A DNA stretch of 27,471 bases from Ga0074130 sp035492055 (GCA_035492055.1 DATJJR010000092.1:1-27471); one strand, 5' to 3'; shown: positions 17,962 to 25,474, counted from the stretch's first letter. Translations and numbers: made by a program. The notes: generated by a model not told the origin, from the sequence alone.

Positions 17962-19455
17962 TTAGTTTGCGTTCGGCTGCGCGCGCTGCGTACCGTTTGT
18001 GCTTTGTCCGTCAGCTTGTTCCTTGTTCTCACCGTTGGCTTCGCGCTGTTTGCGACGCTCCTTCCAGTCGTTGTGATTCTGCGCATCCTGGCTGCTTTGC
18101 GCGGCACTGGGGTCGGTAGTGTTCGGGTTGTTTGCAGTGCTGCCCGGACCGCTGTTTTGTCCGCTGGCCGGATTGCCGCTTTGGCCCCCACCTTGAGCGC
18201 TGCCTTGCGCACCGCTTTGTCCGCCATTTTGTCCGTGGCGCCCGCGCTTCGGAACGCCATCCGAACTCGTTGCCTTGTCGCGCTGGGCTGCCGTGACGAC
18301 ATTGACCGGTGCGCCATCGCGCAGCTTGTCGGCACCATCGGTAACGACTTGCGCACCCGCCTGGATATCGCCTTCGATGGTGATCAAATCACCGGCGACC
18401 GGGCCGGTTTTCACTGGCACTGCCGTGACCTTGTTGTCGGTGTTGATGACATAGACGAATGTACCCTTGGCACCACGCAACACGGCCGAACCCGGTACGA
18501 CCTTGGCGTTGGTTGCCGTGCCTGCCGAGAGTTTGATATTGACGAACTGGTTCGGGAACAATGAGTTGTCATCGTTCTTGAACAATGCCTTGAGCTTGAG
18601 TGTTCCAGTGGTCGTATCGATCTGGTTGTCGGCGGTCAACAGCGTACCTTCGGCCAACTTACGCTTGAAATCACGATCCCACACTTCAACCGCAGTCGGC
18701 GTCTTCGAGGCGAGTGCTTGTGTCACCGTGGGCAGATTGACTTCCGGCACCGAGAACACTGCGGTGATTGGCTGCACCTGCGCGAGGATGACGATATTGG
18801 TACTGGTTGCGGTGACCTGGTTGCCTGGATCCACCTGGCGCAAGCCGACTCGGCCGGCTACCGGTGCGGTGATGCGTGCGTAATCCAGTTGCAGCTTGGC
18901 ATTCGCCACCGCACCGCGATCGACGGCCACGGTGCCCTGGTATTGACGTACCAAGGATTCCTGTGTGTCGAACTGCTGCCTGGAAACGGAGTCCTGGGCG
19001 AGGAGGGTGCGATAGCGCTCAAGATCGACCTGAGCGTTTTTCAGCAGGGCAACGTCACGCTCATATTGTCCCTGGGCTTGCAACAATGCCGCTTGCAGCG
19101 GGCGTGGATCGATCTCCGCCAGAACCTGTCCGGCACTGACTAGCTGGCCCTCGGTAAAATTCACCTTCATCAGTTCACCCGCCACGCGCGACTGTACCGT
19201 GACGAGATTGCGCGGGATCATGGTACCGATGGCATTGATCCAGATCGGTACATCCTGCAGCTTGACCGGGCTGGCTGCGACCGGTTGCGGCATTCCGCCC
19301 ATGCCACCGAAGCGACCGCCAGCGCCCCCTTTCGCAGAATCTGACGTGCCACGCTCGATGATGAAATAGCCGCCAGCGCCGATGACGGCGAGGATGACGA
19401 TCGCGATGAGGGTTGTGCGCCAGTTGATTTTTGCGATGAATTGGCTGGGTTTCAT
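17962..19455 (-). CDS. mdtA: RND periplasmic adaptor, MdtA-like
   Basis: This 497-residue membrane-fusion protein joins the RND pump to the outer-membrane channel. It has an N-terminal membrane anchor (about 14-33) and a Gly/Met-rich linker. A split biotinyl-lipoyl domain brackets an alpha-hairpin (GQVLAEIDPRPLQAALLQAQ, later RITAPVAGRVGLRQVDPGNQV). The beta-barrel and membrane-proximal domains follow up to about residue 395. The final 102 residues (396-497) are an unusual hydrophilic tail rich in Gly, Gln, Asn and Ser, becoming charged (NDWKERRKQRE) near the end, far longer than in E. coli MdtA. The ATG overlaps the TGA of the kinase gene in an ATGA arrangement (19452-19455), so translation is coupled to the sensor kinase. 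Confidence 0.94.
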   Translation of the reverse strand: MKPSQFIAKINWRTTLIAIVILAVIGAGGYFIIERGTSDSAKGGAGGRFGGMGGMPQPVAASPVKLQDVPIWINAIGTMIPRNLVTVQSRVAGELMKVNFTEGQLVSAGQVLAEIDPRPLQAALLQAQGQYERDVALLKNAQVDLERYRTLLAQDSVSRQQFDTQESLVRQYQGTVAVDRGAVANAKLQLDYARITAPVAGRVGLRQVDPGNQVTATSTNIVILAQVQPITAVFSVPEVNLPTVTQALASKTPTAVEVWDRDFKRKLAEGTLLTADNQIDTTTGTLKLKALFKNDDNSLFPNQFVNIKLSAGTATNAKVVPGSAVLRGAKGTFVYVINTDNKVTAVPVKTGPVAGDLITIEGDIQAGAQVVTDGADKLRDGAPVNVVTAAQRDKATSSDGVPKRGRHGQNGGQSGAQGSAQGGGQSGNPASGQNSGPGSTANNPNTTDPSAAQSSQDAQNHNDWKERRKQREANGENKEQADGQSTNGTQRAQPNAN

Positions 19456-20831
19456 GTTGTCTGCTCGATGAAGGGAAGATGCAGACTGACTTTCAGTCCG
19501 CTGTCGTTGTTGTGCAGGGTGCGGTTTTTCAATTCGATGCTGCCCCCATGGGCGACGATGGCCTTTTTGGCAATGGCAAGGCCGAGGCCAATGCCGCCTT
19601 GCGGGTTGCGATGGTCGTCAACGCGGAAGAAGGGCTCGAATACCTTGTCGAGCATTTCGTCGGGAATACCAGGGCCGGTGTCGGTTACAGCGACCGTGTA
19701 GCCGAGTGCATCGCTGTCGAGGCTGAGTTCGACTTCGCTGCCGGCAGGTGAATGCCGCAGGGCATTGCGCAACACGTTTTCAACGGCACTCGCGATGAGT
19801 GCCGCATCGCCAACATAGGGAGCAACGGCCGGCAGGTTCGCGATGATGACGCACTGCTTGGCGTCGGCTTCGAGGCGTGCATCATCGGCCACATCGGCCA
19901 CGATCTGCTCGAGGCGCAAAGCCTCGTGCCGCGCGACATACAGTCCGGCATCAAGCCGCGAGAAATCGATGATGCGGCCGATCAATTCGTTGAGTCGATC
20001 CATTTCGGCGTCAATACGCGCAAGCTCGTTTTCTGCCTGATCGCCGACGCGCTGACGCGCGAGTCCCACTGCAACCTGCACGCGCGCCAGTGGCGAACGC
20101 AGCTCGTGCGATACGTCACGGAGCAGGCCACGCTGCGCGGCGATCAATGCATCGATGCGTTCGGCCATGTTGTCGAGTGATTGCGCGAGATCGACGATTT
20201 CATCCTTGCGGCGTCCAAGCGTCGGGGCTACACGGCGCGAAAAATCGCCACTGCCATATGCGCCGGCCGCTTCGCGCAAGCGCCGCAACGGCAGTGTGAG
20301 ATAGGCCGCAAGAACAAGGCAAATGGCCGCGCTGATCAATGTGGCGAGCACCAATTGTGTGGCGACGACGCGCGGACGGGAAATCAGGCGCGACAAGGTC
20401 GCACCCTGAAAATCAGGAATCAGCCAGTATTGCTGGCCGTCGGGCAGTACGACCGGCGGGCGATGTATCGGTCTTCCGTTGTTCCGGTCTTCGTTGAAAT
20501 TCTTGAGTGCACCGGCAAGGCGCGACAGTGCACGTTCGGACGGCTCTCGTCCAAGCAGGTCATTTTCCTGCGTATCCAGCACGAGCACAGGCACCAGTTC
20601 GGTATCGTCCCAATGTTTCGCCCATGCCTTCAGTGTGTCGACACCGGCATCGGCAGCAGTTTGCGCGACATTGAAGACCGGGTCGTTGCGGTCGCGCGGG
20701 CTGGCGCCGTCGTAGCGATCGCGCGTGGCATCCAGATACGCTGATGCGGCGTAGAGCACGCCGACGGCGAAGAGAATCAGGGCAATCCAGAAGGAGATGA
20801 AAAGCTTCCAGAACAGACGCTGTCGGAACAT
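19452..20831 (-). CDS. Sensor histidine kinase, CpxA-like
   Basis: The 459-residue inner-membrane kinase has a first membrane helix (about 9-31), a periplasmic sensor region (about 32-153), a second helix (about 156-180) and a HAMP linker (about 180-232). The H-box is VSHELRSPLARV with phosphoacceptor His242. The ATPase domain has an N-box ENVLRNALRH (Asn356), G1 DTGPGIP (384-390), F-box FEPFFRVDD and G2 GGIGLGLAIA. The overall plan is that of CpxA-type envelope-stress sensors. It starts 3 bases after the response regulator and overlaps mdtA by 4 bases. The signal sensed is not readable from the sequence. Confidence 0.95.
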   Translation of the reverse strand: MFRQRLFWKLFISFWIALILFAVGVLYAASAYLDATRDRYDGASPRDRNDPVFNVAQTAADAGVDTLKAWAKHWDDTELVPVLVLDTQENDLLGREPSERALSRLAGALKNFNEDRNNGRPIHRPPVVLPDGQQYWLIPDFQGATLSRLISRPRVVATQLVLATLISAAICLVLAAYLTLPLRRLREAAGAYGSGDFSRRVAPTLGRRKDEIVDLAQSLDNMAERIDALIAAQRGLLRDVSHELRSPLARVQVAVGLARQRVGDQAENELARIDAEMDRLNELIGRIIDFSRLDAGLYVARHEALRLEQIVADVADDARLEADAKQCVIIANLPAVAPYVGDAALIASAVENVLRNALRHSPAGSEVELSLDSDALGYTVAVTDTGPGIPDEMLDKVFEPFFRVDDHRNPQGGIGLGLAIAKKAIVAHGGSIELKNRTLHNNDSGLKVSLHLPFIEQTT

Positions 20832-20834
20832 GGC

Positions 20835-21524
20835 TTATCCCGCCACCAGTTGATAACCGCTGCCGCGGACGGTGAGAATCCGCTCGCCGCCAGAAGGCAA
20901 GGCGCCCAGCTTGTGGCGCAGATTGCTGATGTGCATGTCCAGCGCGCGGTCGTAGCGGCCAAGCTCGCGGCCGAGTGCTTCGCGTGACAACTGATCCTTG
21001 CTGACGACTTGTCCGGTGGCGCGCAACAGTACATCGACAACACTGAACTCCGTACTTGTCAGCGTTACCAGTTCGCCGTCGCGCAGCAGCGTACGGTTGT
21101 GTCGATTGAGCGCCAGATCGCCAACGGTAAGGTGAGCCTGTTCCTGGGCCGTTGTATTGGCGGGTTCCGCGCGACGCAGCACGGCGCGAATGCGGGCGAC
21201 AAGCACTTGCGGATTGCAGGGTTTTGCCAGGTAATCGTCCGCACCGAGCTCGAGGCCGGTGATGCTGTCGTTGTCGTCGCCGCGTGCGGTCAGCATCAAC
21301 ACTGGCGTGAGCTGGCGCTTGCGTAGCTGGCGCAATACCTCAAAGCCGTTCTTGCCCGGCATCATGACGTCGAGGATCAGCAGATCGAAAGCCTCGGCCG
21401 TGGCCACGGCCAGGGCCGTGTCGCCATCGTTGGCGACCTGCACGTCAAAGCCTTCCGCGCCCAAATAGCTTTGCAACAGGGCGCATAGATCGGCATCGTC
21501 ATCGGCGATGAGCAGTTTGGGCAC
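20835..21524 (-). CDS. OmpR-family response regulator, CpxR-like
   Basis: The 229-residue transcription factor has a receiver domain with acidic pocket Asp8-Asp9-Asp10, phosphoacceptor Asp52 (LDVMMPG), switch Thr79 and Lys101. A C-terminal winged-helix DNA-binding domain (about 130-229) ends in RTVRGSGYQLV-type wing residues. It is closest in plan to CpxR. The start is a GTG at 21524; an in-frame stop lies four codons upstream and no ATG fits, so this start is well constrained although no Shine-Dalgarno sequence precedes it. It is the first gene of the efflux operon and likely controls it and the divergent gene through the paired GTAAA sites. Confidence 0.95.
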   Translation of the reverse strand: MPKLLIADDDADLCALLQSYLGAEGFDVQVANDGDTALAVATAEAFDLLILDVMMPGKNGFEVLRQLRKRQLTPVLMLTARGDDNDSITGLELGADDYLAKPCNPQVLVARIRAVLRRAEPANTTAQEQAHLTVGDLALNRHNRTLLRDGELVTLTSTEFSVVDVLLRATGQVVSKDQLSREALGRELGRYDRALDMHISNLRHKLGALPSGGERILTVRGSGYQLVAG

Positions 21525-21590
21525 GGAGATTCGTCAGGCAGAAATGCGAGAACTGGATGTTGCCAGCAGGTCAGGACTGGGGCCAAGCCT

Positions 21591-21605
21591 TTTACGGAAA
21601 TTTAC
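21591..21605 (-). promoter_or_regulatory. CpxR-box-like site facing the efflux operon
   Basis: Read on the minus strand the site is GTAAA-TTTCC-GTAAA, an exact match to the published E. coli CpxR consensus of two GTAAA half-sites five bases apart. It lies about 67 bases upstream of the response-regulator GTG, so autoregulation is likely. Binding is inferred from the motif and the neighbouring CpxR-like gene. Confidence 0.72.
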
Positions 21606-21608
21606 AGC

Positions 21609-21630
21609 ACACTGACAACCTGGTCAGTGT
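21609..21630. promoter_or_regulatory. Perfect inverted repeat between the two CpxR-like boxes
   Basis: ACACTGAC (21609-21616) and GTCAGTGT (21623-21630) are exact reverse complements separated by 6 bases, giving a 22-base dyad. It begins three bases from the minus-strand GTAAA box. There is no T-run, so it is more like an operator for a dimeric regulator than a terminator. No regulator for it can be named. Confidence 0.5.
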
Positions 21631-21670
21631 TGCGCTGGTGATGGCGCAAATGGCAGGTCGCTTTCGCTGG

Positions 21671-21685
21671 GTAAATTTCCGTCAA
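21671..21685 (+). promoter_or_regulatory. CpxR-box-like site facing the Cys-rich protein gene
   Basis: GTAAA-TTTCC-GTCAA matches the CpxR consensus with one mismatch in the second half-site and shares the spacer TTTCC with the box at 21591-21605, which lies on the opposite strand. A further TTTAC (21686-21690) follows directly and gives an inverted GTAAA. The site is about 77 bases before the ATG at 21762, nearly the same distance as the other box from its gene. Confidence 0.68.
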
Positions 21686-21761
21686 TTTACATTTTCGAGA
21701 CGTTTTTCGGATGCGGAGTGACTTACGCTGCAGTTGTCATTTACCCCGAAAGGACAACGAC

Positions 21762-22235
21762 ATGAAATTCGAAACCTCTTTGCTGCGTCGTGGCGTGGCT
21801 GCAGCCGGCTTGTTGGCCGGCCTGATGTTGGGCACTGGTGCTGCGCTGGCCCAAGTGACACCTCCCGTGCCCACCACACAGACCCCCGCCGCCGGCGCAC
21901 CGAATGCCGGCCCTGGTGGTTTTGCCGAGCGTTGCAAGGCCGACCCGCAAAAGTGTGCCGAATTCAAGCAGCGCATGGAGGAACGAAAGGCCGCTTGCGC
22001 GCAAGGTCCGGATGCCTGCAAGGCTTGGGAAAAGCAGGAACACGCCAAGATGAAAGCCTGGTGCAGCGCCAGCCCGGAGAATGGGCAAACATGTGCAGAA
22101 ATGAAGCAAAAGCGTGAAGAGCACCGCGCCGCCTGCAAGGCCGACCCGAATGCGCCGCATTGCCATCACAAGATGCCACCGGCTGACGGCACCCCGGTTC
22201 CGCCGCCGACTGCGCCAAACGCATCGGTGCAATAA
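21762..22235 (+). CDS. Small exported protein with four regularly spaced cysteine pairs
   Basis: This 157-residue protein has a clear Sec signal peptide (about 1-30, ending GAALA before Gln31), a Pro/Thr/Ala/Gly linker (31-54), a helical Cys-rich core (55-137) and a Pro-rich tail. The eight cysteines sit at 58/65, 79/86, 101/111 and 125/134. Each pair closes a 6-9 residue loop, and the pairs are joined by charged 13-14 residue stretches rich in Lys, Glu and Met. This gives a four-fold repeat of about 21-25 residues. The ATG at 21762 follows GAAAGGA by 8 bases. I recognise no family. Divergent placement from a CpxRA-like system with its own CpxR-type box suggests an envelope-stress role like that of Spy or CpxP, but the LTxxQ motif of those proteins is absent. 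Metal binding through Cys, His and Met is possible. Confidence 0.9.
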   Translation: MKFETSLLRRGVAAAGLLAGLMLGTGAALAQVTPPVPTTQTPAAGAPNAGPGGFAERCKADPQKCAEFKQRMEERKAACAQGPDACKAWEKQEHAKMKAWCSASPENGQTCAEMKQKREEHRAACKADPNAPHCHHKMPPADGTPVPPPTAPNASVQ

Positions 22236-22255
22236 CTGCGATCAGGTAGTGCAGC

Positions 22256-22285
22256 AAAACGGGAAGCTTCGGCTTCCCGTTTTTT
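22256..22285 (+). terminator. Rho-independent terminator with UUCG loop
   Basis: CGGGAAGC (22260-22267) and GCTTCCCG (22272-22279) form a perfect 8-bp stem around the very stable TTCG tetraloop, followed by six T. AAAA before the stem can add four A-U pairs. It ends the single-gene unit of the Cys-rich protein 20 bases after its stop. Confidence 0.94.
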
Positions 22286-22293
22286 ATGTCGAA

Positions 22294-22589
22294 TTAAGCC
22301 TCATGCCGCAACCCTACCCAGATGGCGCGGCAGTGTCGTGGATTACATGCCATACAGCGGCGTTTGAGGCGGGACGTGAGATTACCTATGCCGTGGTTGA
22401 GCGAGGTTCGTCGGCAGATGTCTTGCGTGGAATGTTGCGTCAGCCAAAGTGATGGAGAAGGTCGGACTGATTGAGGAGGGCCGGCTTGTCAAACAAGAGT
22501 TGCACGATGGTGTGTTCGTCGACCAATGGCTTTTTGGTATTGTGTTTCCTGAACGATGCAACCAGTCTCGGCCCTCGGTTCAAACGTGA
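22294..22589 (+). pseudogene. Remnant of a GNAT-family N-acetyltransferase (RimJ/RimL type)
   Basis: Two pieces of one GNAT protein lie in different frames. The first (about 22294-22430) reads MPQPYPDGAAVSWI then FEAGREITYAVVERG, matching the PxPYPDGAA...FAIVER segment near the N-terminus of RimJ-like acetyltransferases. The second (22431-22589) reads NVASAKVMEKVGLIEEGRL and ends FVDQWLFGIV, the C-terminal NxxSxxVxEKxGF...EGxL region. The first about 30 residues and the whole centre, including the acetyl-CoA-binding R/QxxGxG/A loop, are missing, and the join shifts the frame. The upstream end abuts the UUCG terminator. No working enzyme is possible. The identification is by remembered family pattern. 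Confidence 0.75.
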
Positions 22590-22637
22590 TGTTTTGTCGG
22601 GGAATCGGCGCTGGTATTTAGACTAGGAACGCTCTAC

Positions 22638-23021
22638 ATGAAGCCTTTTCGTTGCTTGTGTGTTTTGTCTACACTGCTCATTGGGAACATCGCCGTTGCG
22701 GTAGCGGAGGCTGGGCCAGAAATCCAAACCCAAACGCTGTGCGGATGGTTCGAGAATCCGACGCCCGGCAATGCATGGCTTCGAGACCGAAAAGCCGAAT
22801 GGGTGGTTGGCATTCAAGGTGCCCATCAAGCTGAAGGTGAGTGGCCTGAATTCCGTGATTCACAATGGATCAAGACAAACAGCAGTCATGGCTATGGTTG
22901 TGCATGCATTACCGGTGTCGTAAATCCCGAAACGCATGAGGTCATCAGCATTACTTCCGCGCGTGCGCAGTCGTTGGGTGTCTGCAGAAAAGACCGCGCG
23001 CTCAAGAAGCCGGCTGCTTGA
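22638..23021 (+). CDS. DUF4087-family secreted protein
   Basis: The 127-residue protein has a signal peptide (about 1-24) and a short mature domain. The mature part shows the DUF4087 pattern: LCGWFENPTPGNAWLRDR near its start, a GYGCAC motif in the middle and VCRKDRAL near the end. Cys35, Cys88, Cys90 and Cys116 are the conserved cysteines and probably form disulfides in the periplasm. AGGAA lies upstream of the ATG. The function of the family is unknown. The gene stands alone between the GNAT remnant and the GFA gene, 26 bases before the latter. Confidence 0.85.
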   Translation: MKPFRCLCVLSTLLIGNIAVAVAEAGPEIQTQTLCGWFENPTPGNAWLRDRKAEWVVGIQGAHQAEGEWPEFRDSQWIKTNSSHGYGCACITGVVNPETHEVISITSARAQSLGVCRKDRALKKPAA

Positions 23022-23047
23022 TCTTCACGTGATTGGAGTGCTGTGTG

Positions 23048-23446
23048 ATGTCTATCAAATCCGTCGGTGGCGTTGCCGTTCTACCCAAGCATCGTCTCAG
23101 TTGCCATTGTGGTGCTGTGGTTCTTGAGCTTGATTTGCCGGATGGCATTGTTGATCCTCTTCGCTGCAACTGCTCCATCTGTCGCCGGAAAGGTGCCGTC
23201 ATCGCATCCGTGCCAGATACCGGTATTCGCATCATCCAGGGTGAGGAAAGCCTGCGCCTCTATCAGTTCAACACTCGGATTGCCAAGCATTACTTTTGTG
23301 GCCAATGCGGTATCTATACGCATCACCAGCGTCGATCGCGGCCCGACGTTTATGGCTACAACGTCGGTTGCCTGGAGGGCATCGATCCGTTCCTGATCGA
23401 GAATGTGCGAGTCAACGATGGCGTTAATCATCCAGCCGATCGGTAG
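23048..23446 (+). CDS. GFA-family zinc protein
   Basis: This 132-residue cytosolic protein has the glutathione-dependent formaldehyde-activating enzyme (GFA/CENP-V) fold. The zinc-binding cysteines are present as CHC (19-21), RCNCSIC (Cys40, Cys42, Cys45) and FCGQCG (Cys84, Cys87). The founding member catalyses or assists S-hydroxymethylglutathione formation, but most family members have no proven reaction and that role should not be assumed. The ATG at 23048 is preceded by GGAG at a 9-base spacing; an upstream TTG in frame at 23033 is less likely. No formaldehyde-metabolism genes are adjacent. Confidence 0.9.
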   Translation: MSIKSVGGVAVLPKHRLSCHCGAVVLELDLPDGIVDPLRCNCSICRRKGAVIASVPDTGIRIIQGEESLRLYQFNTRIAKHYFCGQCGIYTHHQRRSRPDVYGYNVGCLEGIDPFLIENVRVNDGVNHPADR

Positions 23447-23510
23447 CCATACATGCCGCACAACATGAGCGTCTCTACAGGGCAGTTTCCATGTTCGGGC
23501 ACATGGATGC

Positions 23511-24683
23511 TTATCCGATTGATATCTTGAGCCGTGCCGCGCGTTGCGCCAGTCTTTGCACGAGTACCGCGAGTAGCGCAAGGATGACACCAGTGGCGCA
23601 GACGCCGTGCCACTGCCACAAGCTCCAGGCCCATGAACCCAACGCCGAACCGAGTGCGCCACCAGCGAAGCGAATGCTCATGTAGAGCGTGTTGGCGCGG
23701 CTCATCGTGGCTGGGCTGAGGCCGATGTTGCGCGTCATGTTGGAGACGTGGCCGCATTGTGCGGCGAAGTCGAGCAGGATGACGCCTGCGATCAGCGCGG
23801 TCATGGTTTCGCCGCCGAAACCGAACACAAGGTAGGCCAGCACAAAGACGAAGCAACTGACCATTACTGCGAAACTTGGATCGCGCTTGTCGGTGAATTT
23901 TCCGGCATACGGTGCGACCGACGCACCGACTACGCCAACCAGACCGAAAGTACCCGCGACATCGCTGCCGTAATGCTGGGGCATGGCGGCGAGATGGAAG
24001 GACAGCGTCGTCCAGAAACCGCTGAAGGCAGCGAACTGCAAGGCGCCGATGGCCGAGGTTTCACGGATCACCGGTTCGGTGCGATAGAGCGTCCACAGCG
24101 ATTTCATCAGCTCGCCATAGCTGCCCTTGAAGCCGGGTTCGTCGCGCGGCAGCATGCGCGAAAGCACGACGATGAGGCCAATCATGATGGCTGCGCCCAT
24201 CCAGTAAACCGCTTGCCAGCCGAAGTGCGCGCCGATGAAACCGGATACCGTGCGCGAGAGGAGAATGCCGCAGAGCAGGCCGAACATGACGGTACCGACC
24301 GCCTTGCCGCGTTCGTCCGGGCCAGCGAGGTGGGCGGCAAACGGCGTGAGCAGTTGCGGCGTGACACTGACCAGCGCGACGATGAGGCTTGCTGCCACCA
24401 ACCATGGCAGCGTGGGCGACAAGGCCATGGCAACCAGTGCAATCGACGCCAGGCCGAGCATCAGACAGATCAGGTGACGTCGCTCGATCTTATCGCCGAG
24501 CGGGACAAAGAGAAAAAGGCCGATCGCATAACCGGCTTGCGCGGCGACCGCCACGGTGCCGGCGGCCTTTTGCGACACACCGAAATATGTGGCAAAGCTG
24601 GCGAGCAGCGGCTGGCTGTAATAATTGTTGGCGACGACAAGACCTGCGGCTGCGGCCATGGTCCAAAGCACGGATTTTTTCAT
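23511..24683 (-). CDS. MFS transporter, 12 membrane segments
   Basis: The 390-residue inner-membrane carrier of the major facilitator superfamily has about 12 hydrophobic segments. Motif A is seen as PLGDKIERRHL between helices 2 and 3, and the N-terminus ANNYYSQPLL is typical of drug/sugar exporter-like MFS proteins of the YnfM/YgaY sort. Substrate cannot be told. The ATG at 24683 fits the membrane start; a TTG at 24713 would overlap the upstream gene. It follows the PIG-L gene by 26 bases on the same strand and is probably co-transcribed with it. Confidence 0.9.
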   Translation of the reverse strand: MKKSVLWTMAAAAGLVVANNYYSQPLLASFATYFGVSQKAAGTVAVAAQAGYAIGLFLFVPLGDKIERRHLICLMLGLASIALVAMALSPTLPWLVAASLIVALVSVTPQLLTPFAAHLAGPDERGKAVGTVMFGLLCGILLSRTVSGFIGAHFGWQAVYWMGAAIMIGLIVVLSRMLPRDEPGFKGSYGELMKSLWTLYRTEPVIRETSAIGALQFAAFSGFWTTLSFHLAAMPQHYGSDVAGTFGLVGVVGASVAPYAGKFTDKRDPSFAVMVSCFVFVLAYLVFGFGGETMTALIAGVILLDFAAQCGHVSNMTRNIGLSPATMSRANTLYMSIRFAGGALGSALGSWAWSLWQWHGVCATGVILALLAVLVQRLAQRAARLKISIG

Positions 24684-24709
24684 CGGTGGTTCTTCATTCC
24701 CTCTTGTGT

Positions 24710-25474
24710 TCAATCGGCGCGACCGTCACGCACCATCTGAATTTCAAATGCTTCGGCATATTTTTCGATGCAACCGAGCGACTGTGCCGTCGCACGATTG
24801 ACGGCGAGTACGCGTTCGTCGAAGCCGTGACCGCGCGTGTTGAGGTTGCGTTGATGCTGCGAGGCGTGAAGACGCAGCAGGCGCGCCTTCCAGTTGGCTG
24901 CTTCTTCATCGAATGCCATGACCACATCGTTGCGCATATCGAGCGTCTTGGCATCACGATTGAGCAGGGCGCAGGTCGACAGTGCCTCACGCTCCGCCAC
25001 CATACGGAACAATGCATAAGTGCGTTGATGCGTGATATTGCTATCGTTGCCATGTGGCATGAAGACGAGATCTGGCGCTTGCGGAGCCAGCCATGCACTG
25101 GCTGCGGCGATGGCGGCTTTGTCGACAATCAGGCCTGCATCATCTTCCGGCAGCCGCAGAAATTCGATGTGCTCGGGCAGAAGACCAAACAGCTTTCCGC
25201 TTGCGCGTTGTTCGCGCTCGCGCAGTTCACTCCTGGCCATGTCCGTCGTTGTGCCTGCATAACCGTTTTCCACACCACTGGCGCCGGTCGTGAGTACGGC
25301 GAGGCGGATGTCGGCACCATGTTCACGCAGATACCAGAGTGTGACGGCAATGGCATCGAAGTCATCAGGATGCGGCGCAAAGACGGCCACGCGAGGTTGG
25401 CGCGGTAATGTGATCGTGGTGAAGGGAACAGGACGTTCTGCTGGCGACAGGGCCGCAATCAATGCAAGTTTCAT
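24710..25474 (-). CDS. PIG-L family zinc deacetylase
   Basis: The 254-residue protein belongs to the LmbE/PIG-L N-deacetylases, which remove acetyl groups from amino sugars and related compounds. The zinc site is visible as HPDD (His35, Asp37, Asp38) in APHPDDF and a distal His149 in PHGNDSNITH. The family's usual HPDDE has Phe in place of the final Glu, which is not a direct zinc ligand. The start is uncertain: ATG at 25474 is used, but an in-frame ATG at 25498 is possible and neither has a clear Shine-Dalgarno sequence. It is divergent from the AsmA-like gene across 80 bases. Substrate unknown; the MFS gene behind it might export the product. Confidence 0.87.
   Translation of the reverse strand: MKLALIAALSPAERPVPFTTITLPRQPRVAVFAPHPDDFDAIAVTLWYLREHGADIRLAVLTTGASGVENGYAGTTTDMARSELREREQRASGKLFGLLPEHIEFLRLPEDDAGLIVDKAAIAAASAWLAPQAPDLVFMPHGNDSNITHQRTYALFRMVAEREALSTCALLNRDAKTLDMRNDVVMAFDEEAANWKARLLRLHASQHQRNLNTRGHGFDERVLAVNRATAQSLGCIEKYAEAFEIQMVRDGRAD

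Noticed and set aside
23489..23506. Inverted repeat CCATGT-N6-ACATGG between the convergent GFA and MFS genes
   Set aside because: A short AT-containing stem without a T-run on either strand; not enough for a terminator call.
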